Positions 19,319-29,655 are shown, counted from the stretch's first letter. The stretch: 64,000 bases of DNA from an uncultured Clostridia bacterium (GCA_947627725.1 CANQXE010000011.1:1-64000), one strand, 5' to 3'. Notes: generated from the sequence alone by a model not told the origin. Numbers and translations: made by a program.

Positions 19319-19573
19319 TTACCACTTGGGATTATTGAAATCAGGGCATTTTTTATCTTTAAGCACCGCCCTGACCTCAGCATAACAACCGCATTTTAAA
19401 CACATACCTGATATCAGATTATCGCAATTTTTACAGCAGTCAAGCCTGCTTATGTAGGTTTCATTACTGACCTTAAGCTCGTCACTTAAATTTGAGATAT
19501 AATCCCTTACTGTTTCAAAGGATTTATTTTCTCCGGCCTCTAAAAGCAGGCATTTTTTACATTGATGAACCAT
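19319..19573 (-). CDS. small cysteine-rich protein (DUF6171-like)
   Basis: 84 aa, CKKC...CCKNCDNLISGMCLKCGCYAEVRAVLKDKKCPDFNNPKW. Confidence 0.65.
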   Translation of the reverse strand: MVHQCKKCLLLEAGENKSFETVRDYISNLSDELKVSNETYISRLDCCKNCDNLISGMCLKCGCYAEVRAVLKDKKCPDFNNPKW

Positions 19574-21057
19574 TATTCAATAACAAATTTAACTACACTG
19601 CAAGGCGGAATTGTTGCGGTAAAACCGTCTGACAGCTTTCTGAAATCCGTAAATTCATCTACATTAACGGTGTCTGTGTTTTCAAAGTCATTCTTTGCAT
19701 GAATTTCGCCTGTAAGAATTTCAGCCTTTATACTCTTAACCTTTGTATCAGCAACCTGACATTTTATCTTTGATTTTTTCGTTGCGGAGGTATTTGTAAT
19801 TGTGGAATAAATAACACCGTTTTCATCAACAGAAGCGGACTCAATAAGCTGAGGACAGGTTCTTCTGATTTCCTTAGACTCAATATTATCTGTTGTGATA
19901 TATGAGCCGATAAGCGTATTGTTCTGATGCGCCTTATACATTTTAAATACATGATATGTCGGGGTAAGCACCATTTTATCAGCGTCCGTAAGAATAACTG
20001 CCTGAAGAACATTAACAGTCTGCGCAATATTAGCCATAACAACTCTGTCTGAATGCTTATTGAAAATGTTTAGTGTAAGACCGGCGACAATAGCGTCACG
20101 CATTGTGTTCTGCTGATACAGAAATCCCGGATTAGTGCCCGGCTCAACATCATACCATGTCCCCCATTCGTCAACAATAAGCTGAACACTTTTTTGCGGG
20201 TTAACGCAGTCCATTACGGCAATATGATTCTTAATCAGCTCCTCCATTCTGTACGCCTTACAGATAGTTCTGTAATAATCATCAGTGTCAAACTGTGTTG
20301 AAGAGCCCTTACTGTCCCAGTTGTCATTCGGGAGAGTGTAGTAGTGAAGTGATATTCCGTACGCCCTGTTCTTAACCTTATCCATTACCTCTCGCGTCCA
20401 CTTGTAATCGTCCACATTCGGACCGCAGGCAATTCTTTTTATCCTTGAATTAGGATCATAATCTCTTACATATGTATTATATCTTTTAAACAGGCAACCA
20501 TAATACTCGGGGTCCATATTACCGCCGCAGCCCCACGATTCATTGCCTACACCGAAATACTTGATTTTCCATGGCTTATCGTGACCGTTCCTGCCGCGAA
20601 GCTTTGCCATAGGAGATACTCCGTCAAATGTCATATACTCAACCCACTCATTCATTTCCTGAACAGTTCCCGAGCCGACATTTCCGTTAATATATGTATC
20701 ACATCCAAGCTGGCGGCAGAGTTCAAAATACTCATGTGTGCCGAAGGAATTATCCTCTACAACTCCGCCCCAGTGTGTATTGACCATCTTTTTTCTTTCT
20801 TCCTTGGGACCTATGCCGTCTTTCCAATGGTATTCGTCAGCAAAACAGCCGCCAGGCCATCTTAAAACAGGTATTCCCATATCTTTAAGCGCATTAACGA
20901 CATCACATCTCATACCATTTACATTCGGTATTTTTGAGTCCTCGCCGACGTAGATACCGTCATAAATACATCTTCCGAGATGCTCCGCAAAATGACCGTA
21001 TATGTCCTTATTAATTTTACTGATTTTCTGATTAGGATTGATAAGATATTTTTCCAT
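19573..21057 (-). CDS. abfA: alpha-L-arabinofuranosidase, GH51 family
   Basis: [62 protein letters not shown] motifs. Confidence 0.94.
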   Translation of the reverse strand: MEKYLINPNQKISKINKDIYGHFAEHLGRCIYDGIYVGEDSKIPNVNGMRCDVVNALKDMGIPVLRWPGGCFADEYHWKDGIGPKEERKKMVNTHWGGVVEDNSFGTHEYFELCRQLGCDTYINGNVGSGTVQEMNEWVEYMTFDGVSPMAKLRGRNGHDKPWKIKYFGVGNESWGCGGNMDPEYYGCLFKRYNTYVRDYDPNSRIKRIACGPNVDDYKWTREVMDKVKNRAYGISLHYYTLPNDNWDSKGSSTQFDTDDYYRTICKAYRMEELIKNHIAVMDCVNPQKSVQLIVDEWGTWYDVEPGTNPGFLYQQNTMRDAIVAGLTLNIFNKHSDRVVMANIAQTVNVLQAVILTDADKMVLTPTYHVFKMYKAHQNNTLIGSYITTDNIESKEIRRTCPQLIESASVDENGVIYSTITNTSATKKSKIKCQVADTKVKSIKAEILTGEIHAKNDFENTDTVNVDEFTDFRKLSDGFTATIPPCSVVKFVIE

Positions 21058-21174
21058 AATATACTCCTAAATAATTTATTATATTGTCACATTATCATAA
21101 GTACAGATAATTGTCAATAAAGTAATTTAATAAAGCATCAATAATTAATTTACTTGAATATTGTTGATATAATT

Positions 21175-21195
21175 TTCCTATAAAATTTGTAGGAA
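21175..21195. promoter_or_regulatory. operator-like palindrome copy 1 (CCTA-N9-TAGG)
   Basis: TTCCTATAAAATTTGTAGGAA, upstream of the M24/copA promoter. Confidence 0.6.
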
Positions 21196-21221
21196 TTATT
21201 TTATTCGTATTGAAAAAAGTA

Positions 21222-21250
21222 TTGACAACATAAAGGAATGTTGCTACAAT
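21222..21250 (+). promoter_or_regulatory. sigma-A type promoter of the M24 peptidase-copA-copZ operon
   Basis: TTGACA-17-TACAAT. Confidence 0.8.
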
Positions 21251-21251
21251 A

Positions 21252-21272
21252 TTCCTATAAAATTAATAGGAA
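21252..21272. promoter_or_regulatory. operator-like palindrome copy 2 (CCTA-N9-TAGG)
   Basis: TTCCTAT aaaatta ATAGGAA, immediately after the -10. Confidence 0.65.
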
Positions 21273-21280
21273 TTAGAATT

Positions 21281-22351
21281 ATGCATATTGAAAAAATAGT
21301 TGATTTGATAAAAAAGAATCATTCAGACGCACTGCTTTTGTTTAACGAAAGCAATATGCACTACGCCTGCGGTTTTTCGCCGAGCGAGGGTATTGTAATT
21401 GTTACTAAAGGCGGAAAAGGCTATCATATTGTTGATTCGAGATATACGGAAACCGCACAGGAGCATTCAAAGAAAACAGGACTTACAGTTGTTGAAATTT
21501 CCTCCTCTTTCTCTGATGAGGTTAAGTCTATTGTTAATAAGCATAAAATTAAATCAATTCTTTTTGAAAATGAAACGATTTCCTTTGCACAGTATGAAAG
21601 ATACGCAAAGCTTTTAGAAAATGTATCATTTATCCCATTAGGAAATCAGTTAATGCTCCTTAGAAACGTCAAGGATATTGATGAAATTAATTTGATTAAG
21701 GACGCAAACAACATTGCGGAAAAATCCTTTCTTGAGTTACTGCCGGAGGTTAAGGCAGGCAAAACCGAAAAAGAGCTTGCCGCCCTCTTTGATTATTTAA
21801 TGGCAAAAAACGGCTCTGAAGGAGTCAGCTTTGATACTATTCTTTTAACGGGCAGTCATACATCAATGCCGCACGGCGTTCCCGGTGAGAGAAAAATCAA
21901 GGACGGCGATTTTGTTCTGTTCGACTTCGGAGCAACGTGTCAGGGATACCACTCGGATATGACAAGGACAGTAGCTGTCGGTCACGCAACAGATGAGATG
22001 ATAGAATGTTATAACCTTGTTTTAAAGGCTCAGCTTGCAGGAATTAAAGCGCTTGCAGACGGAGTAAAATGCGCTGATGTATATAAGGCGTCATATGATA
22101 TTTTACAGGAAAAGGATATGGCAAAATATTTCAGGCACAGCTTAGGACACGGAGTGGGTCTTGATATTCACGAGGGATACAATGCCTCGCCAAAAAGTAC
22201 GGATACATTTGAAACGGGAAATGTAACGTCAATTGAGCCGGGAATTTATATACCCGGTAAATTCGGAATAAGAATTGAGGATTTGCTCTATATCTCTCCG
22301 AGAGGAAGAGAAAACTTATCAAAAATAACAAAGGAGTTAATTATACTTTAA
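21281..22351 (+). CDS. Xaa-Pro aminopeptidase, M24 family
   Basis: FDFGATCQGYHSDMTRTVAVG, HSLGHGVGLDIHEGY, TSIEPGIYIPG metal-ligand motifs. Confidence 0.93.
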   Translation: MHIEKIVDLIKKNHSDALLLFNESNMHYACGFSPSEGIVIVTKGGKGYHIVDSRYTETAQEHSKKTGLTVVEISSSFSDEVKSIVNKHKIKSILFENETISFAQYERYAKLLENVSFIPLGNQLMLLRNVKDIDEINLIKDANNIAEKSFLELLPEVKAGKTEKELAALFDYLMAKNGSEGVSFDTILLTGSHTSMPHGVPGERKIKDGDFVLFDFGATCQGYHSDMTRTVAVGHATDEMIECYNLVLKAQLAGIKALADGVKCADVYKASYDILQEKDMAKYFRHSLGHGVGLDIHEGYNASPKSTDTFETGNVTSIEPGIYIPGKFGIRIEDLLYISPRGRENLSKITKELIIL

Positions 22352-24463
22352 ATGAAGCAAAAATTTCTTGTAACAGGTATGAGCTGCGCCGCCTGCTCCG
22401 CCAGAGTGGAAAAGGCGGTTTCAAAAATCAGCGACAGCGTGACCGTTAATCTTCTTGCGGGCACTATGGTGGCTGAATACACCTGTGAAACAGATGATAT
22501 TATCAATGCCGTAAAAGGCGAGGGATACGGCTGTGAGCCTTTTAAGCTGAAAAAATCGGAAAATACTGCTGAGATAAAAGAAATGAAAATAAGAGTTATT
22601 GTTTCCGTTATCTTTCTTTTACCTCTTATGTATCTTTCAATGGCGCATATGCTTGGATACACGCTTCCGTGGATACTCGGCGAACATATACCGAATGCGG
22701 TAGGTCAGCTTATTTTTTTGATACCGATATTAATTGTAAACAGAAAATTTTTTACAAACGGATTTTCCGCTCTTTTCAGGCTTAACCCCAATATGGACAG
22801 CTTGGTTGCCGTCGGCTCCGGAGCGTCGTTTCTATACAGCTTAATCTCAATGTTTTTGTTTGATAATCACCATTTATATTTTGAATCGGCAGGAATGATA
22901 CTCGCTCTCATAACAGTCGGTAAGTTTCTGGAAACAATAAGCAAAGGAAGAACTAAGGACGCCATTAATTCCTTGATTGACCTTGTTCCCGAAAAGAGCA
23001 TAATTTTAAAAGACGGAACGGAAACAGAAATAGAATCATCGCTTATTCAGGAGGGTGATCTGGTTGTTATCAAGCCCGGTATGAGAATTGCCGTTGACGG
23101 AATTGTTACTGAGGGTTCAGGCTCGGTTGACCAGAGCGCGGTAACGGGTGAAAGCGTACCTGTTGATTTAACGGTTGACGACAAGGTAATAAGCGGTACG
23201 GTCAATAAAAACGGAAACTTTGTTTTTAAAGCGACGCAGGTCGGCGAGGAGTCTACTTTATCAAGAATTATTGCTCTTGTAGAAGATGCCTCATCCTCAA
23301 AAGCGCCTGCGCAAAGGCTTGCAGATAAAATTGCGGCGATTTTTGTTCCCGCTGTAATTGCCATTGCGATTATTGCTTTTATCATATGGCTGATAATAGG
23401 CAAAGGCTTTGAATTTGCTTTTTCAATCGGCATTTCTGTTTTAGTAATAAGCTGTCCGTGCGCGCTCGGTCTTGCAACTCCCTGCGCTATTATGATAGGT
23501 ACCGGCAAGGGCGCGGAAAACGGAATATTGTTTAAAGACGCGTCCGCGCTTGAAAATCTCGGTAAATGCAACACCATCGTTTTTGACAAGACAGGAACTA
23601 TCACAAAGGGTGAAATGTTTGTTACAGATATAACCGACAGGCAGTATCTCGACATAATTTACACGATTGAAAATATTTCCGAGCATCCTATTTCGGTGGC
23701 TGTATGCAATTATTGCAAAGAAAACGGTGCTAAACTACTTGAAATTGAGGAGAGCGAATATTTAATCGGAAAAGGTATTACTGCTAAAATTGACGGAAAA
23801 ATTTATAAAGCAGGTAATGAGAAGCTGACCGGCTTTGCCGATAATGAATTTTCATACAGCGGAAAAACTCCGATAATTTTCACCTGCGATGATGAATACC
23901 TGTGCACGGTTGCCGTTGCGGACAAAATCAAGGATGATGCCAAAGAAACAATTGAAAGCATTAACGCCGATACAATTATGATAACCGGCGACAATGAGGT
24001 AACTGCCTATGCGATAACACAGCAGGCAGGAATTAAAAACTTTATTGCTTCCGCTCTGCCTGACGATAAGGAAAAAGAGATAAGAGAGCTTATTGAGAAG
24101 GGCAAAACCGTTGCAATGATAGGAGACGGAATTAACGACTCCCCCGCTCTTACACGTGCAGACGTTGGAATTGCTATCGGTGCGGGTTCGGATATTGCCA
24201 TAGAATCAGCGGACGTTGTGCTTGTATCAAATAAGCTGTCCGATGTTTCAAAAGCAATCAGACTGTCTAAAAAAACGCTTAAAAATATCCGCGAAAATCT
24301 TTTCTGGGCATTCTTTTACAACTGCTTGGGCATTCCGCTTGCCGCAGGCTGCTTTTACGGAATATTCGGCTGGACGCTTAATCCGATGATTGCGGCGGCT
24401 TGTATGAGCCTGAGCTCTGTAACAGTAGTATTAAACGCATTAAGACTAAGGAGGTTTAAGTAA
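22352..24463 (+). CDS. copA: heavy-metal (copper) translocating P-type ATPase
   Basis: GMSCAAC HMA domain, CPC in SCPCALGLATPCAI, DKTGTI, GDGINDSPAL. Confidence 0.95.
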   Translation: MKQKFLVTGMSCAACSARVEKAVSKISDSVTVNLLAGTMVAEYTCETDDIINAVKGEGYGCEPFKLKKSENTAEIKEMKIRVIVSVIFLLPLMYLSMAHMLGYTLPWILGEHIPNAVGQLIFLIPILIVNRKFFTNGFSALFRLNPNMDSLVAVGSGASFLYSLISMFLFDNHHLYFESAGMILALITVGKFLETISKGRTKDAINSLIDLVPEKSIILKDGTETEIESSLIQEGDLVVIKPGMRIAVDGIVTEGSGSVDQSAVTGESVPVDLTVDDKVISGTVNKNGNFVFKATQVGEESTLSRIIALVEDASSSKAPAQRLADKIAAIFVPAVIAIAIIAFIIWLIIGKGFEFAFSIGISVLVISCPCALGLATPCAIMIGTGKGAENGILFKDASALENLGKCNTIVFDKTGTITKGEMFVTDITDRQYLDIIYTIENISEHPISVAVCNYCKENGAKLLEIEESEYLIGKGITAKIDGKIYKAGNEKLTGFADNEFSYSGKTPIIFTCDDEYLCTVAVADKIKDDAKETIESINADTIMITGDNEVTAYAITQQAGIKNFIASALPDDKEKEIRELIEKGKTVAMIGDGINDSPALTRADVGIAIGAGSDIAIESADVVLVSNKLSDVSKAIRLSKKTLKNIRENLFWAFFYNCLGIPLAAGCFYGIFGWTLNPMIAAACMSLSSVTVVLNALRLRRFK

Positions 24464-24678
24464 TGAAAAAAATTATTTCAGTTGAGGGTATGTCCTGCGA
24501 GCATTGCGCCGCAAGCGTAAAATCATCGCTTGAAAAGCTCGACGGCGTAAAATCGGCAAAGGTTGATTTAAAGAAAAAATCAGCAACAGTCAAATTGACT
24601 GAAAATGTTGCAGATGATGTTTTAAAATCAGCCGTGACTGAGGCAGGCTTTACTCCTGTTTCCGTTATTGAAAAATAA
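24463..24678 (+). CDS. copZ: heavy-metal-associated domain copper chaperone
   Basis: 71 aa GMSCEHCAASVKSSLEKLDGV. Confidence 0.92.
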   Translation: MKKIISVEGMSCEHCAASVKSSLEKLDGVKSAKVDLKKKSATVKLTENVADDVLKSAVTEAGFTPVSVIEK

Positions 24679-24688
24679 GGATACAGGC

Positions 24689-24725
24689 AAAAACGCGCAT
24701 TTGAAGAAATCAAATGCGCGTTTTT
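24689..24725. terminator. bidirectional intrinsic terminator
   Basis: AAAAACGCGCATTTGA agaaa TCAAATGCGCGTTTTT. Confidence 0.88.
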
Positions 24726-24726
24726 A

Positions 24727-25698
24727 TTATTTTACCTTATTTTCAATTGCCTCTTTAAATGCGCCCTCAACGTCCATTAAATATTTATATGAATACCACG
24801 GCGCTCTGTCATTTATCATTTTGCGGACATCATTACAAATATCCTTGTTTATAATAAACTTTGTGATAGAAAACTGTTCACGGATATTTTTTGTGAAGTA
24901 AGTGACATTAAATAGCTGAAAATCAGTAAGAAGCAGAAATACACCCTGTTGGAATTTCATCCTTGTATTTGTCGGAACGTCAATTAACTTTGCCTTTGGA
25001 ACAGGCTTTGAGCCTATACGCTCGAGATGCATTTTAAAATCATCGGGAATAATCGGAAGCTGTTTACTGCCTATCATATCCTTAACGGCGCTTTTAACCG
25101 CCTTATCGTCAAAATGACCTGCATATACGCTCAAATCCCTTATCCACTGATTGGCGACATCAATATTGTTTGTATAGTCATTCCTATCCTTAAGCTCAAG
25201 CACATAAAGAACTATATCATCATCAAAGCTCTCCCTGTCCTTTATTGCAAAGGAAAGCGAGGGATAAACGCTCTTAGTAAAATCAATCAGCGGAGAAAAA
25301 TCGCAATAATGCTGAGCAAAGGCACAAATTTCATACAGATGATTGACGTCAACACGACCCATTGTACTGCTGAAAACATTGACAAAATTTCCTAAACGTG
25401 AATAGTAGTCATAAATAAATTTTGAATCAATGTGAATAATCCCTAAATCGCTGTCCTTCAATAACTCCTTTGCGTGCCTAAGCATTGTCGGAAGAAGGTG
25501 ACGGTTAGGGTCGTCAATCCTTTCGCCACGATAAAACATCCTTTTACCGCTTAAAAAATCATTCAAAATAAGCTCATTGAATTCGTCCATAGTTTCAACG
25601 CGCCTGCTGACCGCGCTGAAATCAAAATCAAGATTTTCACTTATTTTCGTATTTAAAGATTGTAATTTTTCTTTTAGGTGTTCTCTTGCGGAAAACAT
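24727..25698 (-). CDS. FRG-domain protein
   Basis: FLSGKRMFYRGERIDDPNRHLLPTMLRH N-terminal FRG-type motif and AQHYCDFSPLIDFTKSVYPSLSFA. Confidence 0.75.
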   Translation of the reverse strand: MFSAREHLKEKLQSLNTKISENLDFDFSAVSRRVETMDEFNELILNDFLSGKRMFYRGERIDDPNRHLLPTMLRHAKELLKDSDLGIIHIDSKFIYDYYSRLGNFVNVFSSTMGRVDVNHLYEICAFAQHYCDFSPLIDFTKSVYPSLSFAIKDRESFDDDIVLYVLELKDRNDYTNNIDVANQWIRDLSVYAGHFDDKAVKSAVKDMIGSKQLPIIPDDFKMHLERIGSKPVPKAKLIDVPTNTRMKFQQGVFLLLTDFQLFNVTYFTKNIREQFSITKFIINKDICNDVRKMINDRAPWYSYKYLMDVEGAFKEAIENKVK

Positions 25699-25710
25699 AT
25701 TTCATCTCCG

Positions 25711-27789
25711 TTAAATATTCATTACAAGCTGATAAGCGGATTCTGTCGCATCCGCAATTCTGCCTGTCTTAAGGCTGTCGCCGATATTATATACCTTATA
25801 GCTGTCCGATGTTTTGATTTCATTGTAAAGACCTGTATCGGGTTTTACACCGAGAGAAAGCACAACATGGTCAGCATCAATATTGATTCTTTTATTGTCC
25901 CTGATTCTTTCAAGTGTAACCGATCCGTCATTGACTGAAATAAGCTTATGACCGGGCAGGAATTCAGCACCGCCCGACTTCAGTTTCTGCATAGCGTCGT
26001 CAAGCTGCTGAAACCATGCGCCGGGTGCAATAGTATCCGCCATTTCAACTACCGTTACCATATTGCCATACTCAATCAAAAGCTCACTTGTTTCAAGTCC
26101 GGTCATACCGGAGCCGATAACGGCAACCTTCTTATTTTCAAGCTTAACGGTTCCGTCGAGTATCTGTGTAACAGTTGAAACATTATCGCCTTTAAATGTT
26201 TCGGGGAATATGGCGTTTGCGCCTGTAGCGTTAATTACAATTTCGGGATTATATGAATCAATTATATCTTTATTTGCGGTAACTTTGAATTCAACCTTAA
26301 CACCGAGCGCCTTTACACTCTCCAAAAGGTCAGTACACACCCAACCCATTTTATCCTTATGAGGAGGCTGTTTTGCGAGGTTAAGCTGACCGCCTGCCTT
26401 TTCTTCTTTTTCAAGAACAGTCACATCAAAACCACGCTTTGCAAGAAGCTCGGCAGCGGTAAGACCTGCGGGACCCGCACCGATAACAAGCACTTTCCTG
26501 CCGTCACCGTTTAGATTAAACTTCACATTTTCACGTCCGACAAATTTGTTGACAGAACAATTGCCATGACTGTAATGATAAGCATTTTCCATCATACTTT
26601 CAAAGCAGTACAGACAGCACACGCATCTTTTTATTAAATTTTCTTTTCCGCTTTTAACCTTATTAACCCATTGAGGGTCCGCAATAAGCGGTCTGCCGAG
26701 AGAGACAAAATCCTGTATGCCGTTTTCAAGCTGCAATTCAGCCTGCTTTGGCGAGCGGATAAGATTCGCGGCTATGACGGGAATATCTACAACCTTTTTG
26801 ACCTCCTCGGCAAGATACTTTCTCCAGCCGCAGTCAAATGTGGTCGGCTCAAGCCAGTAATTAAAAGTATCATATGCGCCTGACGAAACATCAATCGCGT
26901 CAATCCCTTTATCATTCAGAATTTTTGCCATTTTCAACCCTTCATCAAGTCCATAGCCTTTATTTTTTTGTCCTATTCTGTCATACATTTCATCAACAGT
27001 CAGACGTACAACTATCGGAAAATCACTGCCGCAGCTTTTTCTGATTCCGTCAATGATTTCAGTAAGAAATCTCATACGGTTTTCCAGGCTCCCGCCGTAT
27101 TCATCGGTGCGTTTATTAGTATTAGGCGAAAGAAACTGCTGAATAAGATAGCCGTGCGAAGCGTGCAGCTCAACGCCGTCACAGCCTGCTTTTTTCACTC
27201 TTACAGCCGCCTCAATAAACTGTGAAATAATTTTTTTAACGCCTTTATTTGATAGCGCTCTGTTTACACTGTTGCTCATTTTGCTTTTTTCGCACTTACT
27301 CGGAGCAATAACCTTCGGGACAATATTTTTGTCCTGCAGCTTCTTTCCAGGGGGAATAACAGCTCCTGTTAAAATCTTTGTATAAAGATTTCCCATCAGT
27401 TTTTCCCCTGCAACGCAGAGAGGTACCGTACCAATCATAAGACCGAGATTTTGTCTGCCCGGGTGATGAAGCTCCACCATAATTTTACAGTCGTGCTTAT
27501 GTATACGCTCTGCCATTTCCCTAAGAGCTGGAATCTGATAATCGTGGCTCATTCCAAGCTGACCGTATGACGACGCGCCTGTAATATCATTTACACGTGT
27601 AATCTCAGTAAATATTAAGCCTACGCCGCCCTTTGCCCGTTCCTCGTAGTAATTCATCATCATTTCTGTCGCACAGCCGTTGTACTGACCGAAGCCCATA
27701 CACATCGGAGCCATTACCACTCTGTTTTTTATTTCAACATTTCCGATTTTCATCGGTGTAAAAAGTTTACTGTATTCCATAAATATCAC
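25711..27789 (-). CDS. NADH:flavin oxidoreductase / 2,4-dienoyl-CoA reductase-like flavo-Fe-S enzyme
   Basis: OYE-like barrel NRVVMAPMCMG, HPGRQN, Cys cluster RCVCCLYC, second FAD/NAD domain VLVIGAGPAGLTAA. Confidence 0.9.
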   Translation of the reverse strand: MIFMEYSKLFTPMKIGNVEIKNRVVMAPMCMGFGQYNGCATEMMMNYYEERAKGGVGLIFTEITRVNDITGASSYGQLGMSHDYQIPALREMAERIHKHDCKIMVELHHPGRQNLGLMIGTVPLCVAGEKLMGNLYTKILTGAVIPPGKKLQDKNIVPKVIAPSKCEKSKMSNSVNRALSNKGVKKIISQFIEAAVRVKKAGCDGVELHASHGYLIQQFLSPNTNKRTDEYGGSLENRMRFLTEIIDGIRKSCGSDFPIVVRLTVDEMYDRIGQKNKGYGLDEGLKMAKILNDKGIDAIDVSSGAYDTFNYWLEPTTFDCGWRKYLAEEVKKVVDIPVIAANLIRSPKQAELQLENGIQDFVSLGRPLIADPQWVNKVKSGKENLIKRCVCCLYCFESMMENAYHYSHGNCSVNKFVGRENVKFNLNGDGRKVLVIGAGPAGLTAAELLAKRGFDVTVLEKEEKAGGQLNLAKQPPHKDKMGWVCTDLLESVKALGVKVEFKVTANKDIIDSYNPEIVINATGANAIFPETFKGDNVSTVTQILDGTVKLENKKVAVIGSGMTGLETSELLIEYGNMVTVVEMADTIAPGAWFQQLDDAMQKLKSGGAEFLPGHKLISVNDGSVTLERIRDNKRINIDADHVVLSLGVKPDTGLYNEIKTSDSYKVYNIGDSLKTGRIADATESAYQLVMNI

Positions 27790-27810
27790 CCGTAATGTTA
27801 ATTAAGATAA

Positions 27811-27840
27811 CGGCACCTTATTCTAAATTCTAAGGTGCCG
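27811..27840. terminator. stem-loop, possible terminator
   Basis: CGGCACCTTA ttctaaattc TAAGGTGCCG, 10-bp perfect arms; weak T-tract. Confidence 0.45.
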
Positions 27841-27848
27841 AAATAACA

Positions 27849-28379
27849 TTATTTTTTCTTTTTGCTTTTATGCTTTTGATTATTACCGTACTTTTTTTCC
27901 TTTTCATCGTCCTGCTTTTTAGACCACTTGAAAAACCAGAAAATGATTAATGCGACTATTACAGCTATTGCAATGACAACACCGACAGATACGGCAATTG
28001 TCCTGATTTTAGCAATAGTATCCTTCGCCTCAAAAAGAAACGCGGCAAAAGGTGAGCCGTTATTAACCCCGTCATAGATAAATGAATCGTTAGCGGCAAT
28101 TACAACCTCTTTACCGTTTTCATCATAATAATAAAACTCCATAAAGTTTATTTCATCATCTTTTTGGGGATCGTAATCGGGATTTAACCTTTTATATACA
28201 GTAAGCGGTATCTCATCATTAATTGTCGCGTCAATATGGTCGGGAATAATTGAATAAACTATTCTGTACATAATTTCTATTTTATGTGACGAAACGGCAA
28301 AAACACCGCCGAGAATTACGGCGATTATAACAACTGCAACAATAATTTTTTTTATTTTCTTCTTTTTTATTGTATCCAT
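27849..28379 (-). CDS. membrane protein of unknown function with Lys-rich C-terminus
   Basis: two TM helices, C-terminal KKQDDEKEKKYGNNQKHKSKKKK; start taken at MDTIKKKKIKK. Confidence 0.65.
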   Translation of the reverse strand: MDTIKKKKIKKIIVAVVIIAVILGGVFAVSSHKIEIMYRIVYSIIPDHIDATINDEIPLTVYKRLNPDYDPQKDDEINFMEFYYYDENGKEVVIAANDSFIYDGVNNGSPFAAFLFEAKDTIAKIRTIAVSVGVVIAIAVIVALIIFWFFKWSKKQDDEKEKKYGNNQKHKSKKKK

Positions 28380-28443
28380 AAAATTATCACTCCGATTATA
28401 TATAAATAATATCAATCCAAGCAAATCCTAAATTATTAAATAA

Positions 28444-28462
28444 GGGAGCAAAGCCTGCTCCC
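28444..28462 (-). terminator. probable intrinsic terminator of the zinc-ribbon protein gene
   Basis: GGGAGCA...TGCTCCC hairpin downstream of 28477. Confidence 0.5.
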
Positions 28463-28476
28463 TGTAGCTTAAATGA

Positions 28477-29397
28477 TTATTTTTTCTTTTTCTCGGCATC
28501 GGCGGCAAGCTTTGCCTTTGCCTCTGCAACCTTTTTAGCCTCTTCCTCAGCGGCAAGCCTTTCAGCCTCTTCACGAGCCTTTTCCTTTTCAATCTGTTTT
28601 TGGCGCTCTTTTTCATCCTTAACAGCCTTACGCGCAAGCCTCTCCTCCTCAAGCGTTTCATCACTCTTTGCGGGAGCCTTTGCAACGGCAATATTAATAC
28701 CTGTCGCAACAAGCAAAAGCGCAAGTGCAACAAAATAGCCCCAAGAAATCGACGCGCTGCCGTTTATTACGGCGAAATCACCGAAATTGTAAGCGGTAAA
28801 ATCAGCTGCGAGCGAACCGCTAATTACAAAGCAGACAACAGATGCAACGGATGCCGCAATTGAAAGTATATCAAAAACGACTGTTGATTTTGTCTTTGGT
28901 CTTTTACACATTATAATGTTCAGGAAAAAGGCAATTACAATGAGAAGCGCGCTGAGTACAAAAAGAATATATCCCAGAACGCCGAGAGTCAACGCACCGC
29001 CAAAGCTCTCAAATTTCATATTTGTGATGTACAAATTAATATTACCGAAAAAGCTGGTGAAGAAATCAATTAATGATTTGTTACCGCTAAACGAAATAAT
29101 ACTTAAATCAAAGCTTGCGCCGTCACTCTTAAGCACAGCCCACGGAAGAATAAATCCGACAGCCGGAAGAAATGTTAATATAAGCCTTGCGATACGAAGC
29201 TTTGTTCCCCAAATAGAATAAGCAATTCTGTTCATTGTTTTATTAAAAACCGTAAATTGCTTTTCAGCTCTTATATTATCTTCTTCAAGCCTTTCCTGCC
29301 AGTTAAAATTCGGTATTGAAACACCGCAGGCAGAGCATTCTGCTTTAACGTTCCATATATGTAATTTTTTTCCGCAATTAGGACAGGTACTTGCCAT
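28477..29397 (-). CDS. zinc-ribbon membrane protein of unknown function
   Basis: MASTCPNCGKKLHIWNVKAECSACG N-terminus, about 4 TM helices, charged coiled C-terminus. Confidence 0.72.
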   Translation of the reverse strand: MASTCPNCGKKLHIWNVKAECSACGVSIPNFNWQERLEEDNIRAEKQFTVFNKTMNRIAYSIWGTKLRIARLILTFLPAVGFILPWAVLKSDGASFDLSIISFSGNKSLIDFFTSFFGNINLYITNMKFESFGGALTLGVLGYILFVLSALLIVIAFFLNIIMCKRPKTKSTVVFDILSIAASVASVVCFVISGSLAADFTAYNFGDFAVINGSASISWGYFVALALLLVATGINIAVAKAPAKSDETLEEERLARKAVKDEKERQKQIEKEKAREEAERLAAEEEAKKVAEAKAKLAADAEKKKK

Positions 29398-29552
29398 TAA
29401 AGGCACCCCTTTCAAAAGTTTGTTACTAAAGTATTTTATAATTATTTTTGCTGAATGTCAATACAATTTCAAATATAATTAATCTTATTTCAACATTATT
29501 TGCAAAAGTTTTTATTCGTTTTAAAAATATCATATTTGGAAATAAAAAAGTA

Positions 29553-29581
29553 TTGATTTCGACAGTTTAATATGATAGTAT
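29553..29581 (+). promoter_or_regulatory. sigma-A type promoter
   Basis: TTGATT-17-TAGTAT upstream of the MFS gene. Confidence 0.5.
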
Positions 29582-29655
29582 AAGTATGTTATTAACAATC
29601 CATAAGGCTGGCTTGTTGCGCAATACCGAGCCGCCTGAAGAAATGAGGGAATATT

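Noticed and set aside
23047-23655. 202-aa antisense ORF inside copA
   Set aside because: Shadow ORF; the copA frame carries all P-type ATPase motifs.
25711-27789. Bile-acid (BaiCD/BaiH) assignment for the flavin oxidoreductase
   Set aside because: Family resemblance only; no bai operon neighbours, so substrate cannot be claimed.
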